Of a DNA stretch of 44,017 bases, positions 1-6,085 are shown piece by piece. Under the pieces are notes generated by a model. The model made no database searches. It was given only the letters and a program-made list of their open reading frames with translations, and was not told the DNA's origin. Every line of letters starts with the position of its first letter. Positions within the stretch are counted from its first letter, which is position 1. The DNA is from a virus. The position numbers and the translations under genes were made by a program. The stretch lies in the IMG/VR virus record IMGVR_UViG_3300045918_000422, positions 1 to 44,017 of that record. One strand, 5' to 3'.

Positions 1-127
1 AATCGTTTGTAATCGACTCTTTAAACGTACCAGCAAAAGACCATGACGGAAGCTTTAGTTTTTCTGTTTTATATTCATTTGTGCCGTATTTTGGTAAAGC
101 GTCTATCAGTTTTTTATACCTGCCTGT
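1..127. repeat. Terminal direct repeat, left copy
   Basis: These 127 bases are identical to 43891-44017. The length equals a common maximum assembly k-mer, and the repeat lies inside an open reading frame that continues across the join, so it is best read as the overlap of a circular or circularly permuted genome rather than a biological terminal repeat. Confidence 0.95.
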
Positions 128-211
128 TTTAATATCGGTTAAAATCTTCTCAACGTCAATAATTGAAAAATTGCGTACCTGCTCTTTTCTTGGAACAAAC
201 ACGGCTTTCAT
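1..211 (-). CDS. Primase/helicase, N-terminal part (continues at the right end)
   Basis: This is the 5' end of the replication gene whose remainder is 42017-43890. Joining the ends through the 127-base overlap keeps one frame with no stop and gives a 694-residue protein starting at ATG 211. The start is 2 nt after the stop of the RHH gene, so the two are probably one operon. The N-terminal part contains LKLPSWSFAGTF and, across the join, GLFHIDIDGLDD followed by LSPSKHGLKGLVRV. This pattern is typical of the VirE/BT4734-like N-terminal domain found before primase-helicases. The domain assignment is recall, not a search. The other part of the entry is at 42017-44017. Confidence 0.85.
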   Translation of the reverse strand, partial: MKAVFVPRKEQVRNFSIIDVEKILTDIKTGRYKKLIDALPKYGTNEYKTEKLKLPSWSFAGTFKESITND

Positions 212-213
212 GA

Positions 214-387
214 TTAGTTCTCGATTAAGTCAGATATTTTTAGCCCTGTGTCTCTTGATAGCTTCTCCAATAAAGCTACCCGTACATAATCACTAAGGTT
301 CATAATGCCTTGACTCCGTGCTTCTATTGCCAATTTATCAGCCACTTTTGTTGGTATTCTAGCGCGTACAGTTGCATCTTTTTTCAT
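214..387 (-). CDS. Small ribbon-helix-helix protein
   Basis: A 57-residue protein beginning MKKDATVRARIPTKVADKL. A short basic beta strand (ATVRARIP) followed by two helices (VADKLAIEARSQG and NLSDYVRVALLEKLS) fits the Arc/MetJ-type RHH fold, which binds DNA as a dimer. It is the first gene of the leftward operon and is followed after 2 nt by the primase/helicase, so it may autoregulate that operon or act in replication control. The function is inferred from the fold pattern only. Confidence 0.75.
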   Translation of the reverse strand: MKKDATVRARIPTKVADKLAIEARSQGIMNLSDYVRVALLEKLSRDTGLKISDLIEN

Positions 388-449
388 TGTTTTCTCTTTG
401 TTTGTGTTACAATAGCTTACATATTAACACAGATAGTAAAACATAAACA
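388..449. promoter_or_regulatory. Divergent promoter region between RHH/replication and recombination genes
   Basis: This gap separates the leftward RHH gene from the rightward block. On the minus strand TTGTTT, 17 bases, then TTAATA, and on the plus strand TTGTTT, 16 bases, then CATATT are plausible but weak -35/-10 pairs. No strong dyad was seen. The assignment rests mainly on the divergent geometry. Confidence 0.4.
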
Positions 450-549
450 ATGAAATGTAATATTTGTGAATCGACAGAATTTAAATCCGCCGCCCGTGTT
501 TACTGAGCTGGATATTGATAAACCAAACCCCAAAAAGGCTAAACAATGA
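450..549 (+). pseudogene. Short CxxC protein gene broken by a one-base frame change
   Basis: ATG at 450 opens MKCNICESTEFKSAA and stops after 18 codons. Skipping one base in the CGCCGCCCG run near 494-499 continues as VFTELDIDKPNPKKAKQ and stops at 547-549, in ATGA overlap with the next start at 546. The same tight overlap is used by most small genes here, which supports the downstream frame as real. A CxxC pair near the N-terminus suggests a small zinc knuckle. It could be a decayed gene, a sequencing or assembly error in the C-rich run, or a +1 frameshift. Confidence 0.4.
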
Positions 550-713
550 TAACTAATTACAACGGCATAGGGGTAAGCGAGTCGATAACGGATATTTATC
601 GAACATTTGTTGAGGAATATTCCCATATAAACGACAAAAGAAAAAATAAAAAGGCTCTCTGGAAGAAAGCAAAAAAACACTTTAAACAATTGAAAAAAGA
701 GCGTAACCAATGA
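546..713 (+). CDS. Small basic hypothetical protein (55 aa)
   Basis: The protein starts MITNYNGIGVSESITDIY and ends in a lysine-rich helix (KNKKALWKKAKKHFKQLKKE). Its stop overlaps the VRR-NUC gene start (ATGA at 710-713), so the two are translationally coupled. I recognise no family. The basic tail suggests nucleic-acid or partner binding in the recombination block. Confidence 0.65.
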   Translation: MITNYNGIGVSESITDIYRTFVEEYSHINDKRKNKKALWKKAKKHFKQLKKERNQ

Positions 714-1192
714 ACCGCCGCAAGCTAAAACCATCCTTAAAACAAACCATCGAACAAAACCGCGCACAAATGACAGGCATGGCTAAACTGTTCGGCAATC
801 CCGCGCCAGTGTTTTCTGAAATGTCCACCGACAAGCCCAAACGCAAATACACAAAAAACCCTAACGCTGTGCTGACAATCTCAGAGCATGACATACAAAA
901 AACTATCATAGCGTACCTAAAAGCTCACCCTGGCGTTGGTCTGGCGATTAGAATAAACAGCGGTGTAATGGAACAAGATGGGCGTTATGTAGCGTTCAAT
1001 AGTCAAAAAGGCATGAGTGATATTTTTGGAGTAATGAAAACAGGAAGAGCGTTTTTTCTGGAAGTTAAAAGTAGCACGGGTAAAGTCACACAGTCACAGC
1101 ATGAATTTTTAGCAATCGCTCTTGGCACTGGCGCGTATGCTGGTATCGCCCGAAGCATTGAAGATGTGGACAAAATACTGGGGTTTGCATAA
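710..1192 (+). CDS. VRR-NUC domain nuclease
   Basis: A 160-residue protein with a basic N-terminal tail of about 60 residues and a VRR-NUC fold at about 62-155. Visible motifs are EHDIQKTIIAYL, the R-x-N-S-G stretch RINSGVM, GMSDIFGV (metal-binding Asp), FFLEVKSSTGK (catalytic E-x-K) and TQSQHEFL, which is the usual PD-(D/E)xK order of the family. VRR-NUC proteins of phages act as structure-specific or Holliday-junction-type nucleases. Its place just before the annealing protein, exonuclease and SSB supports a recombination/replication role. The stop overlaps the next start in TAATG. Confidence 0.88.
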   Translation: MNRRKLKPSLKQTIEQNRAQMTGMAKLFGNPAPVFSEMSTDKPKRKYTKNPNAVLTISEHDIQKTIIAYLKAHPGVGLAIRINSGVMEQDGRYVAFNSQKGMSDIFGVMKTGRAFFLEVKSSTGKVTQSQHEFLAIALGTGAYAGIARSIEDVDKILGFA

Positions 1193-1374
1193 TGCGCTAC
1201 ACACGAATAATGACAGGCTTTAGAGAATCAACCAAAGAATGGCTTGCCGAGTTCACATTTGAAAACCGTATTCATTGGCTGTGCTCTCGCTCGACTGCTA
1301 AAACAAAGATAAAGGCTTTTGTAAAAGCAAAAAAAAGATTAATAATCGCTAGACAAACCCACAAAACACGCTAA
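1192..1374 (+). CDS. Small basic hypothetical protein (60 aa)
   Basis: The product begins MRYTRIMTGFRESTKEW and is rich in Lys and Arg towards the C-terminus. Its start overlaps the VRR-NUC stop (TAATG). No family is recognised. The last codons carry the -35/-10 promoter that appears to drive the leader RNA and annealing-protein gene downstream. Confidence 0.6.
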   Translation: MRYTRIMTGFRESTKEWLAEFTFENRIHWLCSRSTAKTKIKAFVKAKKRLIIARQTHKTR

Positions 1375-1377
1375 AAT
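1350..1377 (+). promoter_or_regulatory. Promoter for the annealing-protein leader
   Basis: TAGACA (1350-1355), a 16-base spacer and TAAAAT (1372-1377). The spacer AACCCACAAAACACGC differs by one base from the spacer of the minus-strand promoter at 25520-25547 (TTGACA, TACACT). Both lie in the 3' end of a small gene and both feed a kissing-loop leader. The shared spacer strongly suggests a common origin. Confidence 0.65.
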
Positions 1378-1378
1378 T

Positions 1379-1486
1379 AATCAACCTTTGCAAAATGGTG
1401 GCTAGACCAATCTGCAAAGGTACTGAAAAGAACCCTAAACCTCGCATTGATACACTAGCCTGTATTGATAGCGGGGTTTTTTTATG
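1379..1486 (+). ncRNA. Kissing-loop attenuator leader, copy 1 (annealing-protein gene)
   Basis: Stem P1 CCTTTGCA/TGCAAAGG (1385-1392, 1413-1420) encloses P2 TGGT/ACCA with the six-base loop GGCTAG (1400-1405). After a 17-base linker comes a terminator: AACCTCGC then ATTGATAC (1438-1453) pairs with GTATTGAT and GCGGGGTT (1462-1478), followed by a T run. Its apical loop ACTAGCCT contains CTAGCC (1455-1460), the exact complement of the P2 loop. A Shine-Dalgarno and the ATG at 1502 follow at once. Copies at 25413-25513 and 41380-41500 keep the arrangement with different paired bases. Loop pairing could stabilise or block the terminator; what it senses is unknown. Confidence 0.75.
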
Positions 1487-1501
1487 CACAAAGGAAATAC
1501 A

Positions 1502-2302
1502 ATGACCACAACCGCACTAACCACCACACAAAACCCACAACTGCCCACGCTGGCAGAACTGTACAGCGATAACTTAGAACAAGCTGCCAAGCTAGAACAA
1601 TTCACGCTGCTATTGAATCAACCCCCTAAAGCGGACTGGATTAAAAAACACCCGTTCATTAAAGACTACTGTTACCTTCCCGCCGACAAAATTGAATACC
1701 TGTTAAAAGCCCTGTTCAAAGAATACAAGATTGAAATTACAGGTCAGGGTACGGCGTTTAATGGGGTCTGGGTAACTGTGCGCATAAACTACCGCCACCC
1801 AATAACACAAGAATGGATGTTCCATGACGGTATCGGCGCTGCTCAACTACAAACCGCAAAAGGCACAAGCCCTGCTGACCTTGCCAATATCAACAATGGC
1901 GCGTTAAGTATGGCATTCCCTATTGCCAAAACAGTCGCAATAAAAGACGCTGCTGACCATTTCGGAACTCTGTTTGGTGCTAACGTGAACCGTAAAGACA
2001 CTGTCAATTATGGTGCTGACCAATCGCTATTGCCTCCTGAACCGCTTAACCCTGATTACATTGCAGAATGTGCCGATTATTTCAAAACAAACCCAACTGA
2101 CTACGCGGGATTGGCTGGAATAATTGACACATTATCACCTGAATATTTAATCGAGACAGTGACCGCGTGTGTGCGTAACATCACGGCGATAGAAACCCTG
2201 TCAGGCATTGCCGCCGAATTAAACAAAAAACCAGAAACAAAAGCTAAGTTTATGCAGGTTCGCAACTTGTTTACTGAACGCAAAATTGCGCTTGGTGGCT
2301 AA
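1502..2302 (+). CDS. Rad52-like single-strand annealing protein
   Basis: A 266-residue protein. ATG 1502 is chosen over the in-frame ATG 1484 because AAAGGA lies just upstream and 1484 falls at the terminator T run. Residues about 45-165 read WIKKHPFIKDYCYLPADKIE, then ALFKEYKIEI, VTVRINYRHPITQEWMFHDG and IAKTVAIKDAADHFGTLFG. This is the pattern I associate with phage Rad52/22-type annealing proteins, which coat single strands made by a partner exonuclease and pair them. The exonuclease and SSB genes follow directly, a standard recombination trio. The family name is recall; the context makes the role fairly secure. Expression is probably controlled by the upstream attenuator. Confidence 0.75.
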   Translation: MTTTALTTTQNPQLPTLAELYSDNLEQAAKLEQFTLLLNQPPKADWIKKHPFIKDYCYLPADKIEYLLKALFKEYKIEITGQGTAFNGVWVTVRINYRHPITQEWMFHDGIGAAQLQTAKGTSPADLANINNGALSMAFPIAKTVAIKDAADHFGTLFGANVNRKDTVNYGADQSLLPPEPLNPDYIAECADYFKTNPTDYAGLAGIIDTLSPEYLIETVTACVRNITAIETLSGIAAELNKKPETKAKFMQVRNLFTERKIALGG

Positions 2303-2303
2303 C

Positions 2304-2516
2304 ATGAGTAAATATCCGAAGATAAACAGCCGCGTAAAATGCCGTGCTAAAAAGTTTAAGTCGCAAGATGGTAAAAAATGCTTTATTTGTGGTGTTCGCA
2401 CAGACGGTAAAACGGAAATAGAAGTTGATTGTTTTCGAGGCAATGATGAAATTGTAGCAGTGTGCAACTTGCATACTAATCAAGAAATCATTGAAAAATA
2501 TCGGGTGCAATCATGA
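2304..2516 (+). CDS. Small Cys-rich (zinc-binding) protein
   Basis: The product begins MSKYPKINSRVKCRAKKF. The start at ATG 2304, directly after the previous stop, is preferred to an upstream TTG because GGTGG lies in front of it. CFICG at residues 26-30 and later VCNLHTN give a likely CxxC...CxxH zinc site, with a very basic N-terminus. The position between annealing protein and exonuclease (ATGA overlap at 2513) suggests a recombination accessory, possibly a small HNH-like or zinc-finger DNA binder. Confidence 0.65.
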   Translation: MSKYPKINSRVKCRAKKFKSQDGKKCFICGVRTDGKTEIEVDCFRGNDEIVAVCNLHTNQEIIEKYRVQS

Positions 2517-3289
2517 CACCAGAAACTGCACAAGCACGGCGAGGACTATTCACCGCGTCACAAGTTTATCGACTAATGGGGCATGGTGGAAAAACTCATG
2601 ACACCTGCGAGTGGTCTACTGAATACACCTGCTACGAAAAAGTAAAGGTCGATGACAGTTACGAATATGTGCCACTTCAAGAACCACCGAAGAAAAAGGC
2701 GGTATGGCGTAAAATCACCAACTATCTGCCCGACGGCGCGAAAACCTACGTTATCGAAAAAGTCACAGAATTACTCGATAGCGAGATACCAGACACATAC
2801 ACCAGCTTTGCAATGCAGTATGGGATTGATACTGAACCGTACGCGATTGAAGCTATACAAGCCGCGTATGGCATTACCCTTGCTCACACTAACGAAGAAC
2901 AGGTTTTTTTCAATAATGGGCTGTATGGTGCGACTCCTGACGGGGTAGAGTACGATGATGATCTTTACACCATAACCACCACGCATGACGTAAAATGTCC
3001 AATTGGCACGACACACACATTTAACCGCCTGAACGTAAACACTGCCGATGAACTGGAAAAACATTATCCAGTCTACCTATGGCAATTAGTAATGCAAATG
3101 CTATGTACTGGGGCAAAAGTAGCATATTGGCACAGCTACAGACCAACGCACGAAAAACATCCGCTTCACACCGTCAGAATTGACCGTGACGAAGCGAAAA
3201 TCAACGCTCTACAGCACAGGCTTAACCTTGCTGTTGCGCTTAAAAATCAATATTTAAACATCTTAAATAAAGTGGAGAGTAAACAGTGA
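2513..3289 (+). CDS. YqaJ-type (lambda Exo-like) recombination exonuclease
   Basis: A 258-residue protein of the RecB/YqaJ nuclease type. Motifs in order: RRGLFTASQVYRLMG near the N-terminus, MQYGIDTEPYAIEA (the Y-G-x-x-x-E-P helix), YGATPDGVEYD (catalytic Asp) and THDVKCP (D-x-K), then a C-terminal helix YPVYLWQLVMQMLCTGA (Q-rich helix of the fold). Such enzymes degrade one strand from duplex ends and pass the product to the annealing protein encoded two genes upstream. Start and stop overlap both neighbours (ATGA at 2513, GTGA at 3286). Confidence 0.88.
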   Translation: MTPETAQARRGLFTASQVYRLMGHGGKTHDTCEWSTEYTCYEKVKVDDSYEYVPLQEPPKKKAVWRKITNYLPDGAKTYVIEKVTELLDSEIPDTYTSFAMQYGIDTEPYAIEAIQAAYGITLAHTNEEQVFFNNGLYGATPDGVEYDDDLYTITTTHDVKCPIGTTHTFNRLNVNTADELEKHYPVYLWQLVMQMLCTGAKVAYWHSYRPTHEKHPLHTVRIDRDEAKINALQHRLNLAVALKNQYLNILNKVESKQ

Positions 3290-3702
3290 ATATTTTTAAT
3301 GGGACTGGAAACTGTGGCAAGGATGCTGAGGTAAGAATATTACCGTCTGGGGCAACAGTGCTTAACGTGTCTGTCGGTGTAAAATCTGGATATGGTGATC
3401 GCGAACAAACCATCTGGCTTAATGTGTCGCTGTTCGGTAAAAAAGCTGAGGGTCGGCTTGTTGAATTTTTGAAGAAAGGACAGGCTGTGGCATTCAGTGG
3501 CGAACTATCAATGCGCGAATATAAAGCTAACGATGGCACGATGAAAAACAGTTTGGAATTAAACGCCAATGTTTTGGAGTTAATCGGCAAAAAATCAGAC
3601 AACGCGCCACAAGCCGCCGCGCCGCAATCGCAACATAACGCTGCAAAAGCTAATGCTTATAATCCAAATGATGTTCCATACAATGATGATATAGGATTTT
3701 AA
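3286..3702 (+). CDS. ssb: Single-stranded DNA-binding protein
   Basis: A 138-residue OB-fold SSB with a GTG start in GTGA overlap with the exonuclease. The N-terminal two thirds (FNGTGNCGKDAEVRIL, TIWLNVSLFGKKAE, VAFSGELSMREYKANDG) match the family. A Gln/Ala/Asn-rich linker leads to the acidic tip NDDIGF, a variant of the canonical DDIPF end that recruits partner proteins. It completes the recombination block and likely also serves replication. Confidence 0.92.
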   Translation: MNIFNGTGNCGKDAEVRILPSGATVLNVSVGVKSGYGDREQTIWLNVSLFGKKAEGRLVEFLKKGQAVAFSGELSMREYKANDGTMKNSLELNANVLELIGKKSDNAPQAAAPQSQHNAAKANAYNPNDVPYNDDIGF

Positions 3703-3703
3703 C

Positions 3704-3740
3704 CAAAAAAAACCCGCGTAGCTGGAAAAACTACGCGGGT
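3704..3740 (-). terminator. Intrinsic terminator of the Cro-like operon
   Basis: ACCCGCGTAG (3712-3721) pairs perfectly with CTACGCGGGT (3731-3740). Read on the minus strand, the stem is followed by eight T residues, so it ends the operon 4863-3814. On the plus strand the same stem lies after ssb but lacks a T run, so it may only partly stop ssb transcripts. Confidence 0.85.
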
Positions 3741-3813
3741 CAAGTTGGAGATCATCAAAATGAGCTTGATGTGTTAATTATCCGCTTCTTTCCGTCTGCC
3801 GTCAATTGATGAT

Positions 3814-4023
3814 TCACCCATTTCTATTGATTATCAAATTATTTATTTCATCAGTTATTTTTAATAATGCTCCGCAATCTATACATTTAACACGCTTATT
3901 CTCTGTTAAATGTGATCCTTCAACGTGATAAACGACTCCATTCCAATTAACAAAATCACTATTTCTGGTTAATTTTGTAACTAGGAATCCTGTTATCCCT
4001 CCGCATTTTGGGCAATTTGTCAT
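3814..4023 (-). CDS. Zinc-ribbon hypothetical protein (69 aa)
   Basis: MTNCPKCGG at the N-terminus and CIDCGA at about 50-55 form a CxxC...CxxC zinc ribbon. It is the last gene of the Cro-headed minus operon and overlaps its upstream neighbour (ATGA). No specific function is recognised; phage zinc ribbons of this size often bind host proteins or nucleic acid. Confidence 0.65.
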   Translation of the reverse strand: MTNCPKCGGITGFLVTKLTRNSDFVNWNGVVYHVEGSHLTENKRVKCIDCGALLKITDEINNLIINRNG

Positions 4024-4286
4024 AAATTACCACCGTGATAATTTTCAGATTCAGCAAATAAAACAGGCAGTGGAATTTTTGCTTTTAAATAGCAAAAACT
4101 CCATTCATTACCTGATTGCATTTTCTCTGCTTTGAATTTTTCGGCTTTTAGTTTTGACTGCACGTTATAATTACAGTATTCGATGCAATCTATTTTGCCA
4201 GTCACGCTAACTGCGACTAATATTGTCACGTCAACTAAAGACCGTTCGACAACATGACAGTTAATTGTATCTATTTCATCTGTCAT
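4020..4286 (-). CDS. Hypothetical protein (88 aa)
   Basis: The protein begins MTDEIDTINCHVVERSLVD, with a beta-rich N-terminal half and a Lys/Glu-rich middle (SKLKAEKFKAEKMQ). It is translationally coupled to both neighbours by ATGA overlaps. No family is recognised. Confidence 0.6.
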   Translation of the reverse strand: MTDEIDTINCHVVERSLVDVTILVAVSVTGKIDCIEYCNYNVQSKLKAEKFKAEKMQSGNEWSFCYLKAKIPLPVLFAESENYHGGNL

Positions 4287-4672
4287 GATTGCACCAGCAT
4301 TGATTTAGCTGATTTAAGCCTGCGTCGATACGCTTTACATAGCTTCCCTTGTTTTCTGATTATCCAATATTCTTTAATCATTGAATCACCAAACTGTTTA
4401 AATTCGGCGTATTCACAGCGTAATTCTCTGTGCAATTCACGCCCCAACATAGCGCAAATATCCCGCGCCTCTTTGCCGCCTTTTCTGGGTTTGCGAATTG
4501 TTAAAGCCCTTTCATCATCAACATCAAATTTAATCAATGTCGGAGGGTTTGAGAATGATAAATCTATTGTCATCGCTTCAATGCAATATGTGCTAACAAA
4601 TTTTATTTTTAACCACGTCATTCCGCAATCGTGATTAAATTGTACTAATCCGCCAATTTCAAAAGGTCTCAT
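4283..4672 (-). CDS. Hypothetical protein (129 aa)
   Basis: The product begins MRPFEIGGLVQFNHDCGMTW and ends in a basic helix (KQGKLCKAYRRRLKSAKSM). The central part (LTIRKPRKGGKEARDICAML) is basic and could bind nucleic acid. It directly follows the Cro-like gene, sharing the boundary base, so the two are co-translated. No family is recognised. Confidence 0.6.
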   Translation of the reverse strand: MRPFEIGGLVQFNHDCGMTWLKIKFVSTYCIEAMTIDLSFSNPPTLIKFDVDDERALTIRKPRKGGKEARDICAMLGRELHRELRCEYAEFKQFGDSMIKEYWIIRKQGKLCKAYRRRLKSAKSMLVQS

Positions 4673-4863
4673 TATTTAGTCCTCAACTGTTTAGGCGTTA
4701 ATTTAAAGCCGCGATATTTCGCTTCGGCTATGAGTTTGTCATGATGCAAAAAAGGCACGCCGTATTTAATCCATTTACTATGTGCCTGTGGTGATAAACC
4801 AAGCACAGTCATAGCGTTCGTAAGGCTGCCAAAAATTTTAATCAGCTCAATTTTCCACTTCAT
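4672..4863 (-). CDS. Cro/YdaS-like helix-turn-helix regulator
   Basis: A 63-residue protein. Residues about 8-45 (IKIFGSLTNAMTVLGLS, then PQAHSKWIKYGVPFL) match the small Cro/YdaS-type HTH, with a turn at LGLSPQ and a recognition helix containing SKWIKYG. The C-terminal KLTPKQLR is also typical. Three 11-base tandem repeats lie just upstream over its own promoter, so autoregulation and control of the divergent rightward promoter are likely. No partner CI-type repressor is present in the genome. Confidence 0.75.
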   Translation of the reverse strand: MKWKIELIKIFGSLTNAMTVLGLSPQAHSKWIKYGVPFLHHDKLIAEAKYRGFKLTPKQLRTK

Positions 4864-4892
4864 TATATTTACCTGTTTGTTTTTTTGCGTAG

Positions 4893-4933
4893 TATAGCAC
4901 GTTTAAAATAAGTTTAATATAAGTTTAAAATAT
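4893..4933. promoter_or_regulatory. Tandem 11-base operators over the Cro-like gene promoter
   Basis: Three head-to-tail copies are present: GTTTAAAATAA (4901-4911), GTTTAATATAA (4912-4922) and GTTTAAAATAT (4923-4933). A related GGTTAAAC follows at 4954-4961 in the rightward -10. On the minus strand TATACT (4893-4898) is a good -10 whose -35 falls in the first repeats. One-turn spacing places every copy on the same DNA face, as expected for cooperative repressor binding. Confidence 0.65.
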
Positions 4934-4934
4934 A

Positions 4935-4962
4935 TTGACAATAGACTAAAAAAGGTTAAACT
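4935..4962 (+). promoter_or_regulatory. Rightward promoter for the 5.0-7.1 kb cluster
   Basis: TTGACA (4935-4940), a 16-base spacer and TAAACT (4957-4962). The consensus -35 abuts the third operator repeat, so binding there should affect both divergent promoters. The transcript would start near 4970 and meet the hairpin and terminator at 4980-5028. Confidence 0.65.
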
Positions 4963-4979
4963 AACCACGAATTAAAAAA

Positions 4980-5028
4980 TTGAACTCCTAAAGGTTCAAC
5001 CACTAGCCCACCGTAGTGGGCATTTTTT
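4980..5028 (+). terminator. Leader hairpin and intrinsic terminator before 5047
   Basis: TTGAAC/GTTCAA (4980-4985, 4994-4999) is followed by GCCCAC-CGTA-GTGGGC (5006-5021) and six Ts. The alternative stem CCACTA/TAGTGG (5000-5005, 5014-5019) overlaps the terminator and excludes it. Placed between promoter and first gene, this looks like an attenuator. Its loops do not complement each other, so it is not a member of the kissing-loop family. Confidence 0.7.
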
Positions 5029-5046
5029 AACAGGAGTATTTTATTT

Positions 5047-5307
5047 ATGATTTATCAAATATTTAATGAAACCGATGATGAGTGTGTTTTTTTGCTTGGT
5101 ACTTTTTTAGAAAAAGATTTAGCTTTAAAAACAGCAAAAGAGCTTGATCCAGAAAACATTGAAAGGATTTATGATGACTTTGCAAAATTGCGAGTCGAAG
5201 AAGTAAAAATAGGCATGACAGGTGCTGGTTTTACCATTTTAAAGATTGAATGGAATAAAAAATACGATGATGAAAATGATGATTGCCCAGAGTGGGTGAT
5301 GGCATGA
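5047..5307 (+). CDS. Acidic hypothetical protein (86 aa)
   Basis: The first gene after the attenuator, with a strong Shine-Dalgarno (CAGGAG). It begins MIYQIFNETDDECVFLLGTF and is strongly acidic. No domain is recognised. Early position and acidity are seen in several phage proteins that mimic DNA or block host enzymes, but nothing here proves such a role. Confidence 0.7.
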   Translation: MIYQIFNETDDECVFLLGTFLEKDLALKTAKELDPENIERIYDDFAKLRVEEVKIGMTGAGFTILKIEWNKKYDDENDDCPEWVMA

Positions 5308-5486
5308 GCATACACCCGCTAATACTCGGCGTAATGTGCCTAATCCTGCCCTGGATTGGGTACGCGTTGGGCAAAAAAAATCAGGCAATTCACCTGTTTG
5401 AAATGGGGAAAGGTCTGCAAATTCTGATAGCCGAATTGTCGGCTGAAACCGTGAACGATGACAGGAAAGATTATGACAATCCGTGA
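5304..5486 (+). CDS. Small single-span membrane protein (60 aa)
   Basis: ATG 5304 (MSIHPLILGVMCLILPWIGY) overlaps the preceding stop in ATGA and is preferred to an upstream start. Residues about 5-22 form one hydrophobic span, followed by a soluble C-terminal tail of about 35 residues. It probably sits in the inner membrane. Function is unknown. Confidence 0.65.
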   Translation: MSIHPLILGVMCLILPWIGYALGKKNQAIHLFEMGKGLQILIAELSAETVNDDRKDYDNP

Positions 5487-6075
5487 GATAAGCATCGAAG
5501 ACTTTACTAGCAAAGATGACAGTAGAGAATGGGTAAGAACTCCGTTTAATCGAGATGGTAAATCATGTGCGTGTGATGGATTTGCCGCTGTTTTTTTTCC
5601 TCTGGACGAAAAATATCAAGAGCCAGAAAGCGATAAAAAATTTGATGTGGCAAAACTGGTTAATGAGATTGAATCATCTGAATTTATACCGATGCCCATC
5701 ATTGAAATGCCAGAGATTTCAAACTGCGAAAAGTGTAATAGCACAGGAAAAGCAACAACAAAGGAATGCGTTGAATGCAATGGAGAAGGTGAAGTGTCAT
5801 TTGAAAATGACTATCATGACTATGAATGTGAATGCAAAAGCTGCGATGGTTCGGGAGAAAAAACAGTCGTTGGCGTTGGTTTTTGTAACAACTGTAAAGG
5901 GACTGGAAAAATATACGAAAGAAATGACGTTGTAAAAATAGGCTCTATTTTTATATCAGCAAACTATTTACGCCTGATTATAGACGTGCCAGATTTACAG
6001 ATTTGTACAAAAAAAGACAAATTACTTTTTAAGTCTGGAAATATCTCTGGCTTAATAATGAAAACTCACCCATAG
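5473..6075 (+). CDS. DnaJ-type zinc-finger protein without a J domain
   Basis: A 200-residue protein. ATG 5473 is chosen because AGGA lies at the right distance. Residues about 79-150 hold four CxxCxGxG-type repeats: CEKCNSTG, CVECNGEG, CKSCDGSG and CNNCKGTG, the exact layout of the DnaJ cysteine-rich domain with two zinc sites. No HPD-containing J domain is present, so it cannot stimulate DnaK in the usual way. The flanking regions are unrecognised. It may bind host DnaK clients or chaperones, or act as a redox or zinc scaffold. Confidence 0.8.
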   Translation: MTIREISIEDFTSKDDSREWVRTPFNRDGKSCACDGFAAVFFPLDEKYQEPESDKKFDVAKLVNEIESSEFIPMPIIEMPEISNCEKCNSTGKATTKECVECNGEGEVSFENDYHDYECECKSCDGSGEKTVVGVGFCNNCKGTGKIYERNDVVKIGSIFISANYLRLIIDVPDLQICTKKDKLLFKSGNISGLIMKTHP

Positions 6076-6085
6076 GAGTAATACA

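Noticed and set aside
1-127. True terminal repeat of a linear genome
   Set aside because: The length is exactly 127, a common assembler k-mer, and the repeat lies inside one uninterrupted gene across the join.
4672-4863. Temperate-phage repressor/integrase switch
   Set aside because: Only a Cro-like protein is present; no CI-type repressor, integrase, excisionase or attachment site was found.
4980-5028. Fourth member of the kissing-loop family
   Set aside because: It has a hairpin plus terminator before a gene, but the loops TCCTAAAG and CGTA are not complementary.
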